NCBI RefSeq assembly: GCF_020080835.1
Contig: NC_058164.1
Location: forward strand, 19,338,688-19,402,687
DNA length: 64,000 bases
Reading direction: 5' to 3'
DNA from: Cotesia glomerata
Taxonomy: Eukaryota > Arthropoda > Insecta > Hymenoptera > Braconidae
Notes under the pieces: model-generated
Told to the model about the DNA's origin: nothing
Databases searched by the model: none
Seen by the model: only the letters and a program-made list of their open reading frames with translations
In this document: piece by piece, positions 45,242-57,969 of the stretch
Layout: each line of letters opens with the position of its first letter
Position numbering within the stretch: the first letter of the stretch is position 1
Made by a program: the position numbers and the translations under genes

Positions 45242-47228
45242 TTTGGATTCTTTGTTGCACCAGACTTTTTACGAAACTATATTTTGTTTACTGCTAATAA
45301 TTTAATTATATTATCCTCTAAGACAAAATCCTGAATTTTATTCTTAGCTAAATAAATATAAGGTAGTTAATACGATTTTAATAATAATCGCGACGTATTT
45401 TTTATATTTCAACAAATAACTGACTTAGCAGTCTCAGGAGTGACTATCGCCATTTTGAACAGTAAAAAAAAATACAGATGACAGTGTGACGTCATAGATA
45501 GGGTATGATTCATCATTTTATTTATAAATTGCTGATTAAAATTATTTAAATAAATTCTTTTATTGTTAATTAGATAAAATATAAATTTATTTTTATTTTT
45601 AGCAAAACAATTTTTATTATAATCTTATTTTATAAAAATTCAGTAATCTCTGCATGAAAACGCCTTATATTTTCAATTCCAACATTCGATTGGTTTAAAT
45701 ATTGGCGCGAAATTCAAAACAATATGTGTCCGATTTTCATTCGAATATTTATATTATTTTATGGTAAGTTTTTTCTTTATTATTTTGAAATTAAAAAAAA
45801 TTTATGAACATACTTATCACTTTATTAATCATACAGTTTATTAAATTTTTTTCATTTTTAAATAAATAAAAATAACGATAAAAACCTTCATTCTAGAGAA
45901 AACTAAAAGCGATGAAAATTAATTTAACAGATATTTGATAATTTTAAGAATTTTTGTAACAACTAAATTATGGCAAAAAATGAGAAGAATAATTAACATG
46001 TAGAAATTAAAAATGCGATTTTTTAAATATAATTTTTCGGAACAAATTTGTTTGTTAAATAAAATTAAAAAATGGTCAAGTGACTGCTAACATTAATGTC
46101 ATAAAAAAGTGTTTTTTTCGTGGGATTTTTACTTTAGAAGGCCTTTCTATTTATTAACATAAAAATTTATAAACATGATTTCGTAACTTTAAACTTTATT
46201 TTAAAATTTGTTTCCATGCAAAATAATGATTTTAAAAGCTGCTGCAGTGAATCTCTCTGAGAGGGCCTCTGAAAAAAATGTTGTACAGTGAGTACGATGT
46301 CTTTAAATTGGCCAACATAAGTATGGCGATTTTAAGTTTGTTTTTTTGTACTCTATGTGTATAAATAAACAGAAAAAAACCACGGTCATATAAAACTAAA
46401 ACTGAAAAATTTTTTAAATTAAAATTTTTTTTTTAATCTTAAATCAAAAAGTCACACGAAATTTTTTTTTTTTAATTTTTATAATTTTGATGAATTAAAA
46501 AAAAAAATTTAATATCAGTTTTATGAGTAGAAATATTAAACACCCTATTTCTAAATCATTAAGATTTTTTTTTTTTAATCATGTTAAATTCACTGATAAA
46601 ATTTTATTTTTATCAAAATACTTCGAGGACGGTCTAATGAACCGTTCAAAAATCGAAAACTTTAATTACCATTTAAAAATTTTTAAATTTCTCGATGCAT
46701 TTTGAAGCAACCAATAGGAGTTAAATATTTTAACTTCATGAAAAGTCACTTTTGAGATTAGTGAATAATGATGATAATAAAGATACATAATAATGATAAT
46801 AAAACGTCATAGCAATGAAAATTTATAAAAAATGGCGCTTGTGTTTGTTGTTATTGTAAATATATACACGTGAGATGTGAGCGCGTGAAAAGTGGCTGCA
46901 CAAACGAAACATTATCAATAATATGTTGCACTGATAATTTCAAGTATCTGAGTTATCGCTTGATCTTGAATTTACTATTAAAAATAAAGCTAATCTCTGT
47001 AAATTCTTGTAGATTGCAAATACTTTTATTTGTTGAAAAGTATTTTATATAGTAATTCTGTTGTGTAAATGCTCGATTTATTGTCAATTATCATTGGAAT
47101 TAATTAGATAATTTAGTATAGCTCAGCAGTACAGTTATTTTCAAGCTTATGTAAATTATTTTTGTAAGAACTGCGTAGTAAATGTTAGAGTAAAAATTGT
47201 GAAAATTTGGTGTGTTTACTGAGCAATT
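45242..47228. other. Divergent intergenic region, CHMP4 / phosphatase
   Basis: Holds both promoters. The 200 bp before 45241 (GACTATCGCCATTTTGAACA; GACAGTGTGACGTCATAGAT) include a perfect CRE-type TGACGTCA near 45487-45494. A MITE arm lies at about 46060-46107. 46850-47228 probably contains the 5' UTR of the phosphatase (ending TTACTGAGCAATT before the ATG). No other gene is seen. Confidence 0.5.
45487..45494. promoter_or_regulatory. CRE-like TGACGTCA
   Basis: Perfect palindromic ATF/CREB consensus about 250 bp upstream of the CHMP4 ATG. A single match in AT-rich DNA is suggestive only. Confidence 0.35.
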
Positions 47229-50200
47229 ATGGCGAGTTTTTTCGGTTCACATAATAAAGTAAGTTTATCTTTACGAAATTATTTCATAATTAAATTTATT
47301 ATTTATTGTCATATTAAGATAAAAAAAAGATTAATTATTAATTTTATTAAGTAATTAATATAAATGGTAAAATAAAACTTCATGATGATTCATGACATTG
47401 TGAGGTTAAAAATTCAAATTTTTATTTTTTTTATTTCCTAGCAAGAAATGTTTTTATTTCATGTTGCATGATTGTACTCTAGTATTGTTTTTTGTGCTAC
47501 CGCTCCGAGTATTATATACAAAAAATAAAAATAAATATAGTGATTGTTTCGTAAGGTTTAAAAATAAAATTTTTCATTATACGCCCAGTGAAATTTATAT
47601 ATTATACTTCATATTCAACATTATTTTTTAGTATTCACAGTTTTATACTTATGTATCTATGACTTGAATTGATTAATTACTTCAATTATTTATACCATTT
47701 GATTGAATAAACTTGTAAAATGAGAATCACTTGGAGAGATCGTGACAGAGTATTTGCTTAAATTTTATTTTATGAAATTCGTTTTTTCTGATTTTTTATG
47801 TAACATTAAATATTTTAGGATTTTCTCCAGCATCTGGAAGGTGGTGAAACAACTTTTCAAACGTTATCCCGTGCATTGAGAGACACTAGAAGTGAGTTCA
47901 AACCAATACCAGGTTTTGAACATGAAGTTCATAATTACACGCAGGATATAGATTGTGATGAAGTCTATCCAAATATTTACATCGGAGATGCGTAAGTTTT
48001 TTAGATACTTTAGTTACTGTTTGAAAGTGATTACTACTCTATTTTTGGTCAAAAAAAAATTGAAAAGAAGACATTTCGACGGTCTAACTCCTTATTTTTT
48101 AACATTTTGATGTAGCAATAGCCCAATTATAAATTATTTTACTGATCCAAACCAAAATATTAGACCTCTATTAAATATTAAATGTTTTTTTTAAATGATA
48201 ATAAATTTTGAACTAATTATTTTTTCATACAAATGGAAGATTCTCTATAAAATGGAGTTAGAAAATTTGCTAATTAGAACGTCGATTTCTGGTTTTGTCT
48301 TTCCTTAAAATTATTCGTTTTTTCGGCATAGTTAAAATAAGGATCATGAAAATAGTCAGAAATAAATTTTTTTAATTAGTTTTAAACCTCTTAATGGAGA
48401 AGAATATGGAATTCCCACCGCAAATTGTTGAAAAAATCAATTTAGCTACGGGCGCGCAGTAGCCCTATCGGATCCGGCCCTTGATTACCAAAGCATTGGA
48501 CCGGGTTCGAGTCCGGCGTACACCAATGAATATTTTCAATATTTAAGTGTATTATTCCGCTCAGCCCAAAAAATAAAACGAGTTCCAATCTCAAAAGTTT
48601 ACCCCCTACCGTAGTCGCTCATGACCTTAGTAGTTTATGCGACTTTAAGGTTGCACGGACAGTACCCCGTAAGTCATAATAGAATCTAAATTTTTTTTCA
48701 TCAAAATTAAAAATTTGAATACGAAAATTCATTACTATAATTTAACCGTTACCTTACATTATTATTAATTAAAATAATTGAATAATTTCATTAACAAAAA
48801 CAATGAATAGTCAACGTTTGACTTAAGTATTTTTTCACAAAACTCAGACCTGGCAACACCGCGCATAACAGCTGTTTATATTTATCTAGCTGTGTAGTGT
48901 TGAGTTGAAAAACATAACCCATAAATAAATATACACAGGAATTATTAAAATTCAAAATTAGGCCTTTTAAGAGTATGCTCAGCGCAAGCGCGTCCGCCAT
49001 CTTAAAAACGCGGCAATATGAAAGTTTCGGGCACTTTTTATAAAAATGGCTGGGCAACAAGCATTATCACCTTTAATATCAGTGCAATTAAATGAAAAAT
49101 TAATTGAGGAAGCTTCGTTAGTGCATCCTACCGTAGAAGCCCACAACTGTGTTCAGTTACGACGATGGTTGAAGTGCCATGGTCTTCCTCAAGAAGGAAA
49201 TAAAGCCGAACTAGTTGAGAGGTTAGGATAGTAATAATTAAATAATAATGAGTAAAAGTAATTACAGAAAAAAAAAATAATTCTTATTTCTATTTCTTTT
49301 AGGGTCAAAAACGCTCTGCGTAATTGTGTGCCAGTAGATCCAGCTCTTGATAAAGGAAAATGGTTGAAGCAGGAAGTTCAAAGAAAACAAAATCTTTCAA
49401 GCAGCTAGCACCAATTTGACTTTTCCAGATGTGTGGCAGAAATTTCCATCAAATGATTTACCAAAATCATTTAATGAAGCCTTTATCTATGATTATTTAA
49501 TTTCATCTTGTATTGTAGAAAAATAAAATTATAATTCTAGTGATGAGGAAAAATGAGTCAAATATATTAGATTATAGTACAGCTAAACCTTTGAAAAGAG
49601 GAAAGCTATATATTGACAGTAACCATGTTACAGATATTTTTGATTCGAAAACACCACAAAATATTTATTATCTGAAAAGTAAAATCAAAGCTTCCTATAA
49701 AGTGAAAACAAGCTATGCTGTTCGTGCAATGATAAATGCTGAAAGTGGAAAAATTTTGCGAGGGACCTGTGAATGTAAAGCATCGAGTTTAGGACGTTGT
49801 GCACACGTTGCTGCTCTCCTGCATATTTTGTTGAAGAGATGTAAAGAAGCTGCCAAAGAAAACGTTGCTTGTACTAGTCAGCTTTGTGTTTGGAATCAAG
49901 GGTCTAAGAAGAAAGAAGCTCATAAAGATGATTATCAGTATAACTTCGACAAAGTGGATAATAACAATAAAAAATTAGTAAAACGGTTCACCCTAAAGGC
50001 CATCCCTGCAACTTCCCGCTAATTCCATACCTGGGCGCTTAAAATTGTACTTATGATGTTTTTGATATTTTTGAGCTCAAAATATAATTTATGTGATATT
50101 TTGAGCTCGCTGAGCTCAAAGAGACAGTATTTATATGCATTTGAGCTCTTCGAGCTCAAAAGTCTGATAGAAGTTTCATAGAACACTACTTTTGGAATTT

Positions 50201-50657
50201 TCAAACCGCAATAACTTTTGAATGGATCCACCGATTTTCACGCGGTTGGCGGCATTCGACGCAGTTTTATCAGCCTTATAAAGAATTTTCAGGTTTTAAT
50301 TGATCGAACCAAAAATTTCGGGTAATTTCGAAAAACACTTTTTCGGTTTTCTTTCGTTCACGATATCTCTCGAGCGAGTTAACCGATTTTGACCAGCTTG
50401 GTGGCGATCGACGTGGTTTTTCATTGTCTAGAACTGATTAGTTTTTGGAATCGATCGGTAGAGCCGTTTAAAGGTTATCCAAAAAAAACCACGTTTGAAA
50501 AAATTTTTTTTCTTAGTTTTTTTAAGATTTCTCAAAATCGACTGATCTGAATCGGTCCAAATTATACTCAAAATCTAAGTTTGGCCAAGCCCTTCCAAAT
50601 GGCACCAACCGCGATAAAATCGGATGAGTCGTTCAAAAGTTACAAGCGGTTCACATA

Positions 50658-50743
<86 letters not shown>

Positions 50744-53700
50744 GACAGACACACACAGACACCGTGACAACCTCGCGGGAGTAGTCAGGGAAGCTTCCTA
50801 TGACCTTCAAACGTCGAGATCTGATGAAAACTCGATTTTTGCAAAACGGGGTGAAAACAATAACTTCCCGATTTTTGAAAATCTGAGATTTTCTTAGCGG
50901 GAAGTTAAAAATAATAAGCAATCAAAAAATCATCAAATTAATCACATCAAATGTGTAAAACCGGACGTTCAGAAAACGTTAAATTTCGCACGTGACACAA
51001 ATTTTACACGGGTCCAAAAAACGCCCAAGTATTTGGGAACTTGTGATTACTCCAAATTATAATGATTACGGGCTAAGCTTGCCTAGAAAAGGTATTTTAC
51101 GTAGTCTGGTGTATCAATTAACTGCTTCCCTGCACAAAGATCAAAAAGTACCAATAGATATAACTGCTGGAATTCAATCAGATTGTTATAATTGGTGGAA
51201 GTATAGAAAAATATTAATTACGGCTTCTAAAATAAAATACCTGAGCTCGGAAAAAAGCAACAAGCAAATTTTTAATTGGCTTAAATACCACCTGTGGATT
51301 GATAAAAATTTTGACAATTTAGCTTTAAAATATGGTCGTGATAATGAAGAAGTAGCAAGAAGAAAGTATATAGTTGAAAAAAAAATGTGAATTTTATTAT
51401 ATAAAAGTATATGTTTTATTATTATAACTATTGAATGTATATTATTTACAATTTCAATTGGTATAAGAGTTACAGTTTTAATTTTATAATAAATCACAAT
51501 TCAAAAACAGTATTTTCGCGACTTGCCGGACAACAATTTTAATAAACCAAACTTATTTATTCAAAAAAATATCTTTTTTGACGTAAACTGCAATTTTCCA
51601 GGCCAGTTATTTAATCTATAATAATCGGTGGCTGGAAATTTACTAAGCATGCACACACGAAAAGAATTTGGGACATGGATGAACGTAAACTTAAAGGTAG
51701 AACTTTCTGAAGCAGTCGAAATTGTTTAATTCTTCCAATAACATGTTCTATGTATATACGTTGTTTGGCGATCCGCTTTGTCTCCATTTCCTCTTGAGGT
51801 GATAAACATTTACTTTCATTTAAAAATGGTGGTATATTTAAATGCGCTCGCTTCGATTCAACAATGTCATGAACGGTAAATCCTCTATCAGCCAACACTA
51901 AATCATCTGGCTCCAAAAAATCAGAAATATTTGATTTGATAAAAATTTCACGGTCTGAAATATTACCTTCGTATACATCGGATACAAAACATACACCTCC
52001 ATTTGGAGTACATCCAATTAGTGCTTTATAAGTTGTTCGAGCTTTATAAGAAGAGTATAGATTTCCTTGATTTTCGAAGTTTGACGGCGACTGACATTGG
52101 AATTTTGTACAATCAACAATAACTCGTATATTTTTCAAGGATTTAAAAGTTTTTGGTAAAGTTTCTGCAAGCTTTTTCTTTGAAGGGAACATGAATGGCT
52201 TCAAATTGTATGTAAATTCATGATATAAATGTTGTATCCAAGATTTTATGGTTTTAGAAACTAAAGTTGTTGAAATTTCAAATCTGAAAGCTAAGTCTTC
52301 AACTAGTGTGCCCACACGTAATCGGATAAGCACTAAAATTAATTCCTGTATTGATGTTAATTTTTTAATACAATTATTGCTCTTTTTTTCTTGACCTATT
52401 TTATCTGTTACACTTTTACAATCCGGATTTACAAAATTATGTAAAATAAATATTTCATCATACTCCAAGCTCGTGTAAAATTTACATTTTTTACTGTTCT
52501 TTTTTAAAGATTCTTCGAAATTATCCATCACTGAAACTTGACGTAAAGTAACTTGAGTCCTTTTACTAGTGAACTTTTTAATATCAGTTTGAACACCTTG
52601 ACTGCATGTAGCGGATGGAGTAATTTCATCTTGTAGATAAGTCTCTGTAATTGAAATCTCAACATTTTGGCTGGTAACACTTGATCTGAGTATATCACTG
52701 TTTCCATTACCTGAGTTTGGATCCAATATTGAAGTTATACTTGGACTTGAAACTGTTGTTGTTTCATCGTTTTTTCCTTCACCAATACCCACATTACGGA
52801 TAACTCCATCTTCACATTCCATTTTTTCTGCTGACTGGTTTGAAACGTCTATAACTTTATTCATACTCTATAAAAATACAATTTTTAAATTAAATTTGGA
52901 ACATCCGAAAATTTTTTTCTAAACACTACAATATTCTATCATGAAAGTTAAAATTTTTTTTTTTTATATGAACTTACGTCTTTTGATTCCTTATATTTTT
53001 CAGCCAGCGAGGTTTTTGTGACTTTTACCTAGGACAAATTTTATTATTTGAGGTTATGGCGCGAGCTATTATATTTATAAATAATTAAATATATTACCTT
53101 ATCACTATTTTTTTTTTTTACACAACTGACGGGGTCTGGATATTCGGTTGTTGGACCAGATTCTCCTTCAAAATGAAGTGAACAAATATATGTGTCTTTA
53201 TTTACATTGTCAATTTCTTGAAATCGACCATCACCTCGTCCACACCGCTTTACCCACAAATCACATTTAGCACATTTGTGACAAATTTTTAAGTGCTTTT
53301 GCTTACTTATTTTAATGAGTTTCCGTCGATATTCTAAACAAGGTTTTGGAAAACTAATGAAATAATATAAATTCTCCTGAAAGGATTTACTACGCGTATC
53401 ACTGCGGCATACTCCATAACAACAACGTTTTTTTGCCCCTTTCCTTATAGATAACATTATATATTTTAATTAAAATACTTGTAATATAATTTTATCATGT
53501 ATGCACAATAATTTGAATTAAACTGTTTATGAAAAATTGTTTATTATTACTTGTTTTATTGCTAATTTTTTTATAAACATATGCACTGCTCATACATTAG
53601 TAAATAAAATGCCCGAAAAACATGGCGGAAGTTGGGACATGCGCAAAAAAAATTTTCAACTATTACAAGGGCTATTCACGCGTTCTGTTCTGTGCAATGT

Positions 53701-55829
53701 TGCCAGACTGCGCTGAATCACGTGGTTTATTTATTTTTAAATATGTCGGCCTGAAATTTTCATGAATTTCTCATCTTTTGCATTAAAATATCTTTAAAAG
53801 CTTTCGTTAGAAAATTTTCATTTTATTTTTAACGTATTCTACAAAAGTTGATTGACTGAAATACAAGTTTTTTGTTTTTTAATCTTCCTATGAGGTAGTC
53901 AAATAAATCGATATATGTGCAATCCGCCAATAATTTCTATAGGCTAGATGTTAAATTTCAATTTTTTAATAATTTATTAAAGCATAACCTTTCGTCAGAT
54001 CTAATCCAAAAAATTAATTTAGACGTATGAGATAGCAATTCATAACATATCAAAAAATTAGCTTTTGATATTCACAAGTGCATTAGTGTCCGAACAACCT
54101 TAAACAAATTAAAAAAAAAAAAATTTAGCTACTTCTAGTATTTTTTTTTACATTCTAGATGTACTTTTTTTTTTATCATTTCGTCAAAGTTTGTTTTTTA
54201 ATCAAAAAATTTACTTTTTAAATTTATTTTCTTCAAATTATTATATTTTTCATTACCTTGAAGAAAAAGATTTAATTATGCTAATATGATCAGAAATAGA
54301 ATAGTCCTGCTACTTAAAAATCATCAAATATTACATTCAATTATCATTATTAAATCATTAAACATATATTTTGTATGGGAATACAAATGATTATAACATA
54401 CGTATAGTTGAAAATTTTATTAAATGAAAATTTATTAAAATATTGGTTTTATTAAATACTGACTAAAAATCATTTTATTACACTTAGAAAAAAAATATAA
54501 AAAATATTACTATCTGCAATAAATTTTTTTTAATTTAAGAAGGGTTTACATTTTTTCTCTCTCTCGCCCTCTATTGGACAAACGAAAGTATCTCTGTCAT
54601 ACTTGTACAACAAATGGAATCTTAAAACGCATTTTATGCATAAATAAATGAAAATTTTCCAAAAAAGCGCTTCGCTCTTCGATAGATAATTTAATTATCT
54701 ATCGAAGAGCGAAGCGTTTTTTTTTTCGAAATTTTATCACATACATGAGAAAACACGTTTGAAAATCAACTATAAACCGCTCTTAATTACAGAGAAACTG
54801 TAAAGAATAAATCATACCTGCAGAGAATTGGTATTACGCACGTTTTGAATGCTGCGGAAGGGAATCGTTTTGGACATGTTAATACAAATCAACATTATTA
54901 TCGTGATACGCCAATCAAATATTTTGGAATACCAGTAAGCGATTTACCAACTGTCGATATAAGTAAATATTTCAACGATGTCGCTAATTTTATTGATGAA
55001 GCTTTGAAAAATAATGGTGAGTTTTCTCTTTAATTTATATATTAATTAATATGATTATTGGCTTATGAACAAAACATTTGAAGGTATTTTGAATCATTTA
55101 CTTTTGATAAAATTTTTTGGAAGATTAAGTTTTGTAAATTAGAAAACAATTTATTTTTTTTCTGACTGTTTGTGAACAGAAAAAAACATTCCTTGCATCA
55201 AGAAAATTTTGGATGGAGACTAAGAAAGTTTTTATAGAGTAAACATTATAGAGTAAAACATAAAATTCTTAGCTCAACTCATTTTCTTTGTGTAAAAGTA
55301 ATTATATGAAAATTAAATATTTTATAGGGATAATTTAAAGAAAAAAAATTTATAGAATAAACATCTAACTTTATACTGACTTACAAATTTATGTTGTCTA
55401 TTTCAAAATAAACTGTAAGATTTTTTATATCCTTATATATAGTGTGATCTTCAAAAATTTATAGAAGAAATCAATAAAAAAATTATATATATATATATAT
55501 TTTTTTTTTTAATAGGATTCAGGAATTTCAAATTTAAAATTATTAAAAGATTAAAAAATAGAATTGATAATACCTTCAAAAAATATTTTTATTGATAATT
55601 TATTTACTTACTAAACAAACTTGATTGATTAGGTAAGGTATTTGTACATTGCATGATGGGAATATCAAGAAGTTCAACATCTGTCATTGCTTTCTTGATG
55701 ATTAAGCGTAATATGCTATGTGAAGATGCGATACGCTTAATTCGTAAAAGCCGTGACATCCATCCAAATGATGGATTTTTGCGTCAATTAGCGGCGCTTG
55801 ATAATCAATTACGCCGTCGACGGCTTTAA
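47229..55829 (+). CDS. Dual-specificity protein phosphatase (DUSP3/26/29-like)
   Basis: Four exons: 47229-47258 (MASFFGSHNK), 47819-47991, 54793-55016, 55633-55829. All are GT-AG and in phase, giving 207 residues. Exon 2 ends at DEVYPNIYIGDA, the conserved entry to the catalytic fold. Exon 3 has LQRIGITHVLNAAEG and the general-acid region FGIPVSDLPTVDIS. Exon 4 has the active-site loop HCMMGISRSS, matching HCx2Gx2R(S/T) with nucleophile Cys and phosphate-binding Arg. The family dephosphorylates phosphotyrosine and phosphothreonine, often in MAP kinases; the substrate here is unknown. The protein is a lone catalytic domain with no rhodanese-type N-terminus. Intron 2 is 6.8 kb and hosts a SINE and a DNA transposon. 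Confidence 0.92.
48449..48684 (+). mobile_element. tRNA-derived SINE in phosphatase intron 2
   Basis: The head ACGGGCGCGCAGTAGCCCTA carries box A-like TAGCCCTATCGG (48460-48471). A perfect box B GGTTCGAGTCC lies at 48504-48514, 33 bp on. A non-tRNA body follows (GCTCAGCCCAAAAAATAAAA; GTAGTCGCTCATGACCTTAG) and ends near CACGGACAGTACCCCG. The intervening arms do not fold as a proper tRNA. It is a different family from the one at 14700-14957. Confidence 0.75.
49990..50906 (+). mobile_element. TIR repeat with CA microsatellite (copy 2)
   Basis: Starts ACCCTAAAGGCCATCCCTGC AACTTCCCGCT and ends TTCTTAGCGGGAAGTT. It is the same family as 2919-4726 in inverted orientation, including the GGCACCAACCGCG block and the microsatellite at the same internal place. 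Its insertion splits the SAP-SWIM-YqaJ frame. The left target sequence is GTAAAACGGTTC; no clear target duplication is seen. Confidence 0.8.
50662..50740. repeat. (CA)n microsatellite
   Basis: About 39 uninterrupted CA units inside the TIR repeat. They generate spurious T-H-T and C-V frames on the two strands. Confidence 0.97.
51611..53457 (-). CDS. THAP-domain DDE_Tnp_4 transposase
   Basis: Three exons on the minus strand, 53098-53457, 52978-53028, 51611-52867, join in phase 0 with GT-AG introns to give 555 residues. The N-terminus is a THAP-like C2CH finger (CCYGVC ... YICSLHF). The middle is acidic and serine-rich. Next come a helix-turn-helix region (TLVEDLAFRFEISTTLVSKT) and a DDE catalytic core: first Asp in VIVDCTKFQ, second in LVLADRGF, Glu in YIEHVIGRIKQFR. 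This matches the DDE_Tnp_4 (PIF/Harbinger, ISL2EU) layout and would cut and paste the surrounding element. No stop or frameshift is seen, so it may still be active. It lies antisense within the phosphatase intron. Confidence 0.85.
53711..54667. other. Remaining phosphatase intron 2 sequence
   Basis: AT-rich; nothing recognisable on either strand. Confidence 0.5.
54668..54716. repeat. 23-bp perfect palindrome, 3-nt loop
   Basis: CGCTTCGCTCTTCGATAGAT AAT pairs exactly with its inverse ending GAAGAGCGAAGCG around TTA, flanked by an A run and a T run. It lies 76 bp before the exon 3 acceptor of the phosphatase gene. Layout matches the weaker hairpin at 5830-5873. Confidence 0.85.
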
Positions 55830-57473
55830 TTCCTTTTTAATTAAATTATTTATGGCTTCTAATTAATATTCGATAAAAAAAAAACTAATGAAAAAAAAAT
55901 AATTAAAAAGAAAAGTAACAATTAAAAAAAAAAAAAAGAAAAACAATAAGGATCTCTCAACTAGATCGGTTTCTTATTATGGTTTTGAATATTAAAAATT
56001 TTATCGTGAAATAGTTACTTTCAAATTTTTTTTCATTATTCTAAGTTTGGAAAAATATTGAAATTATTAGTCCATAACGATTAGTATAAAATTGAAATAT
56101 TTACAGTTATAAAAAGTAATATTTTTTATTAATTTTTATTGCTTTTATAATTACTATGTTTACAACTACCAAACGTACTAAAAACAGTATTTTTTTGTGA
56201 TTTACAATTGTAGTAATAATAGATAAATATAGTCTAATTATGTCTTATTTAAATTATAAATTTTATAATAATAATAAAGTGAATAACATTCTAAAACTTA
56301 TTATTTATCTTAAATTTATTTAATTTTGAAATTCTAGATTTTCCCCCAGCTTCGAGCTTTCATATTTCCTGACTATTTGTCGCCTTTACGTTTTTAAACT
56401 TAGTCAAGTATTTATTAGCACTTCGCGTTCTTCGCTCCACTGTACTCATCTTCGTAGTATAATAAATTTAGAAAAAATTTAGAAAAAAAAATAAAAATTT
56501 TTATCTTCGAGGAGAAAAAAATATTGTTTTATTAAAAAATTTAATCAATCTAAGACTCTATTACTCTGTATAATATAATTTGATCGCGATGAAGATACAA
56601 ATTTTAAAAAGTTTGGAAAATACAAAAAGCACGCCTCATAATGCTCATTTAAAAGAAGCTATTCGGCATCCAAAATAGAAGTCGATATCTAAACGCTGAA
56701 TTTTAAAGTTATCCGTGCAATTAACTTCAAACTTCCTCTAAAGGGGTAAAATTTTTGTAATATAAAAAATGAAAAATGTAATTTAAAGCTTATTTTATCA
56801 GTATTGAATTTAAGTAAAATTCACAGAAATTACTCTTGCTACTCAAAAGTTATCCATGAAAAAATTACCGAAGTAGAGATTTTTTTATTTTCTATGACTA
56901 TTAATCTTTATAAAATAGCTAAAAATTATATTGATGAACGAAATTTTTGGGTTAAATAAAACTTTATACCATGGTATGATGCATTAACTTTAACATAATT
57001 TTATCAAAAATGATAGATATTTATTTTATACCCATACAATATGGCTGAATGGCAAGTACAAAAATATACATAATAAATTACAATAATTAAGTTTAATGTA
57101 AATTAGTACTAAAGTTTTTAACTTAAATATTACTTATAATCAATATTTACTGATAGCCCTGATTAAGAAATCTAATTTGAAATTATTTAAAATGATTTGA
57201 AATAATTTAAAAGCATCTGATTTGAATACTATAAAGATATACTAATACTAGTACTGCACTCTAATTTGTATCAATAATCTTATCAGACAAGTGATTCAAC
57301 TGGAGATCTTTAGATAATTTTTAAACAATTTTAGTAAGCTAAAGATCTAAATTAAATAATTTGTCGAAAATTTTGTTCTTAAAAGTTTTTATACTGGATG
57401 CAGCTAAAATATCAGCTGGTAATTCCTCCCAAAAGCGAATAGCAGTAATAAAAATAGTATATTACATACCTAG
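55830..57473. other. 3' flank of phosphatase gene and intergenic
   Basis: A-rich 3' UTR candidate with AATAATAATAAAGTGAATAAC near 56270. Nothing else has gene character. Confidence 0.5.
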
Positions 57474-57535
57474 GGCGGTAAAGTAAGAAATGTCTTAGAT
57501 TACATGTAATCGTTGGCTGACTCTTCGCCTCAGAA
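57474..57535 (+). repeat. Single arm of the TTACTGCC foldback repeat
   Basis: AGGGCGGTAAAGTAAGAAAT GTCTTAGATTACATGTAATC then CTCTTCGCCTCAG, matching the right arm of 18385-18532 in reverse orientation. The small frame at 57513-57719 starts in it and is not a gene. Confidence 0.6.
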
Positions 57536-57969
57536 CAAAAAATCTTGTAACATAAAAATTTCATACAAAAAATTTTTCAATACAAATATTTCTTCACTAA
57601 TGGAACTCAAGATAATGAAGGGACTGACCTACTCCAGATGCTTTTTTTCTAGGAAAAAGGAGAAGAAAGAATTTTGCTTTTCTTTTAGACAGAAGTTTTT
57701 TCAGTATGAGGGGAATTGATAAAAAAATTAAGATATTTTTGTACGACATTTTTTTGATCTGATAAAAATTGGAGGTGTGTCCCGATATTTCACTTTGCAG
57801 CCAAAACTACGCATCGCAGACGAATAGTGTTTGTATGTGGCAATAGGTGCAAAGCTCCTATCGTGCACTATGGTGGTTGAAAGTCGACAATTATAAGGGT
57901 GTAAAAGATACAGGGGTTGAAACATGTTAACTTTGAAAATGTGAGACTATCATTGATCTTAAATGGTCT

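Larger units (their letters stand above)
49046..51390 (+). pseudogene. SAP-SWIM-YqaJ transposon accessory protein, broken
   Basis: Exon 1 (49046 to about 49225) encodes a SAP DNA-binding motif (CVQLRRWLKCHGLPQEGNKA ELVERL) ending at donor AG|GTTAGG. Exon 2 (acceptor about 49302) continues VKNALRNCVPVDP but has a frameshift at the TAG near 49406, after which FPDVWQKFPSNDLPKSFNEA is read in another frame. A third segment (49540-49990) has the SWIM zinc finger CEC-x7-CAH. It is then split by a repeat insertion at 49990-50906. The frame at 50992-51390 carries the start of a YqaJ-type nuclease (WWKYRKILITASKI, KYGRDNEEVARRKY) but stops before the catalytic Asp and Glu-x-Lys motifs. Non-functional. 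Confidence 0.75.
48845..53710. mobile_element. THAP/DDE_Tnp_4 DNA transposon (ISL2EU/PHIS-like)
   Basis: Two convergent genes lie between imperfect ends. The left CAGACCTGGCAACACCGCGC ATAACAGC corresponds to the right end, reverse-complemented, CAGTCTGGCAACATTGCACA GAACAG. Further in, both sides share CGCCAT and TTCGGGCA motifs just before each ATG. The minus-strand gene is a THAP-DDE transposase; the plus-strand gene is a SAP-SWIM-YqaJ protein. From memory, this pairing with YqaJ is the ISL2EU (PHIS group) arrangement; the clade is inference. An unrelated 0.9-kb repeat sits inside (49990-50906). Confidence 0.75.

Noticed and set aside
48450..48520. tRNA gene on the plus strand
   Set aside because: Boxes are present but the stems do not pair and a long non-tRNA body follows, so it is a SINE head.
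50581..50921. Two frames across the CA tract
   Set aside because: They arise only from uninterrupted CA repeats.
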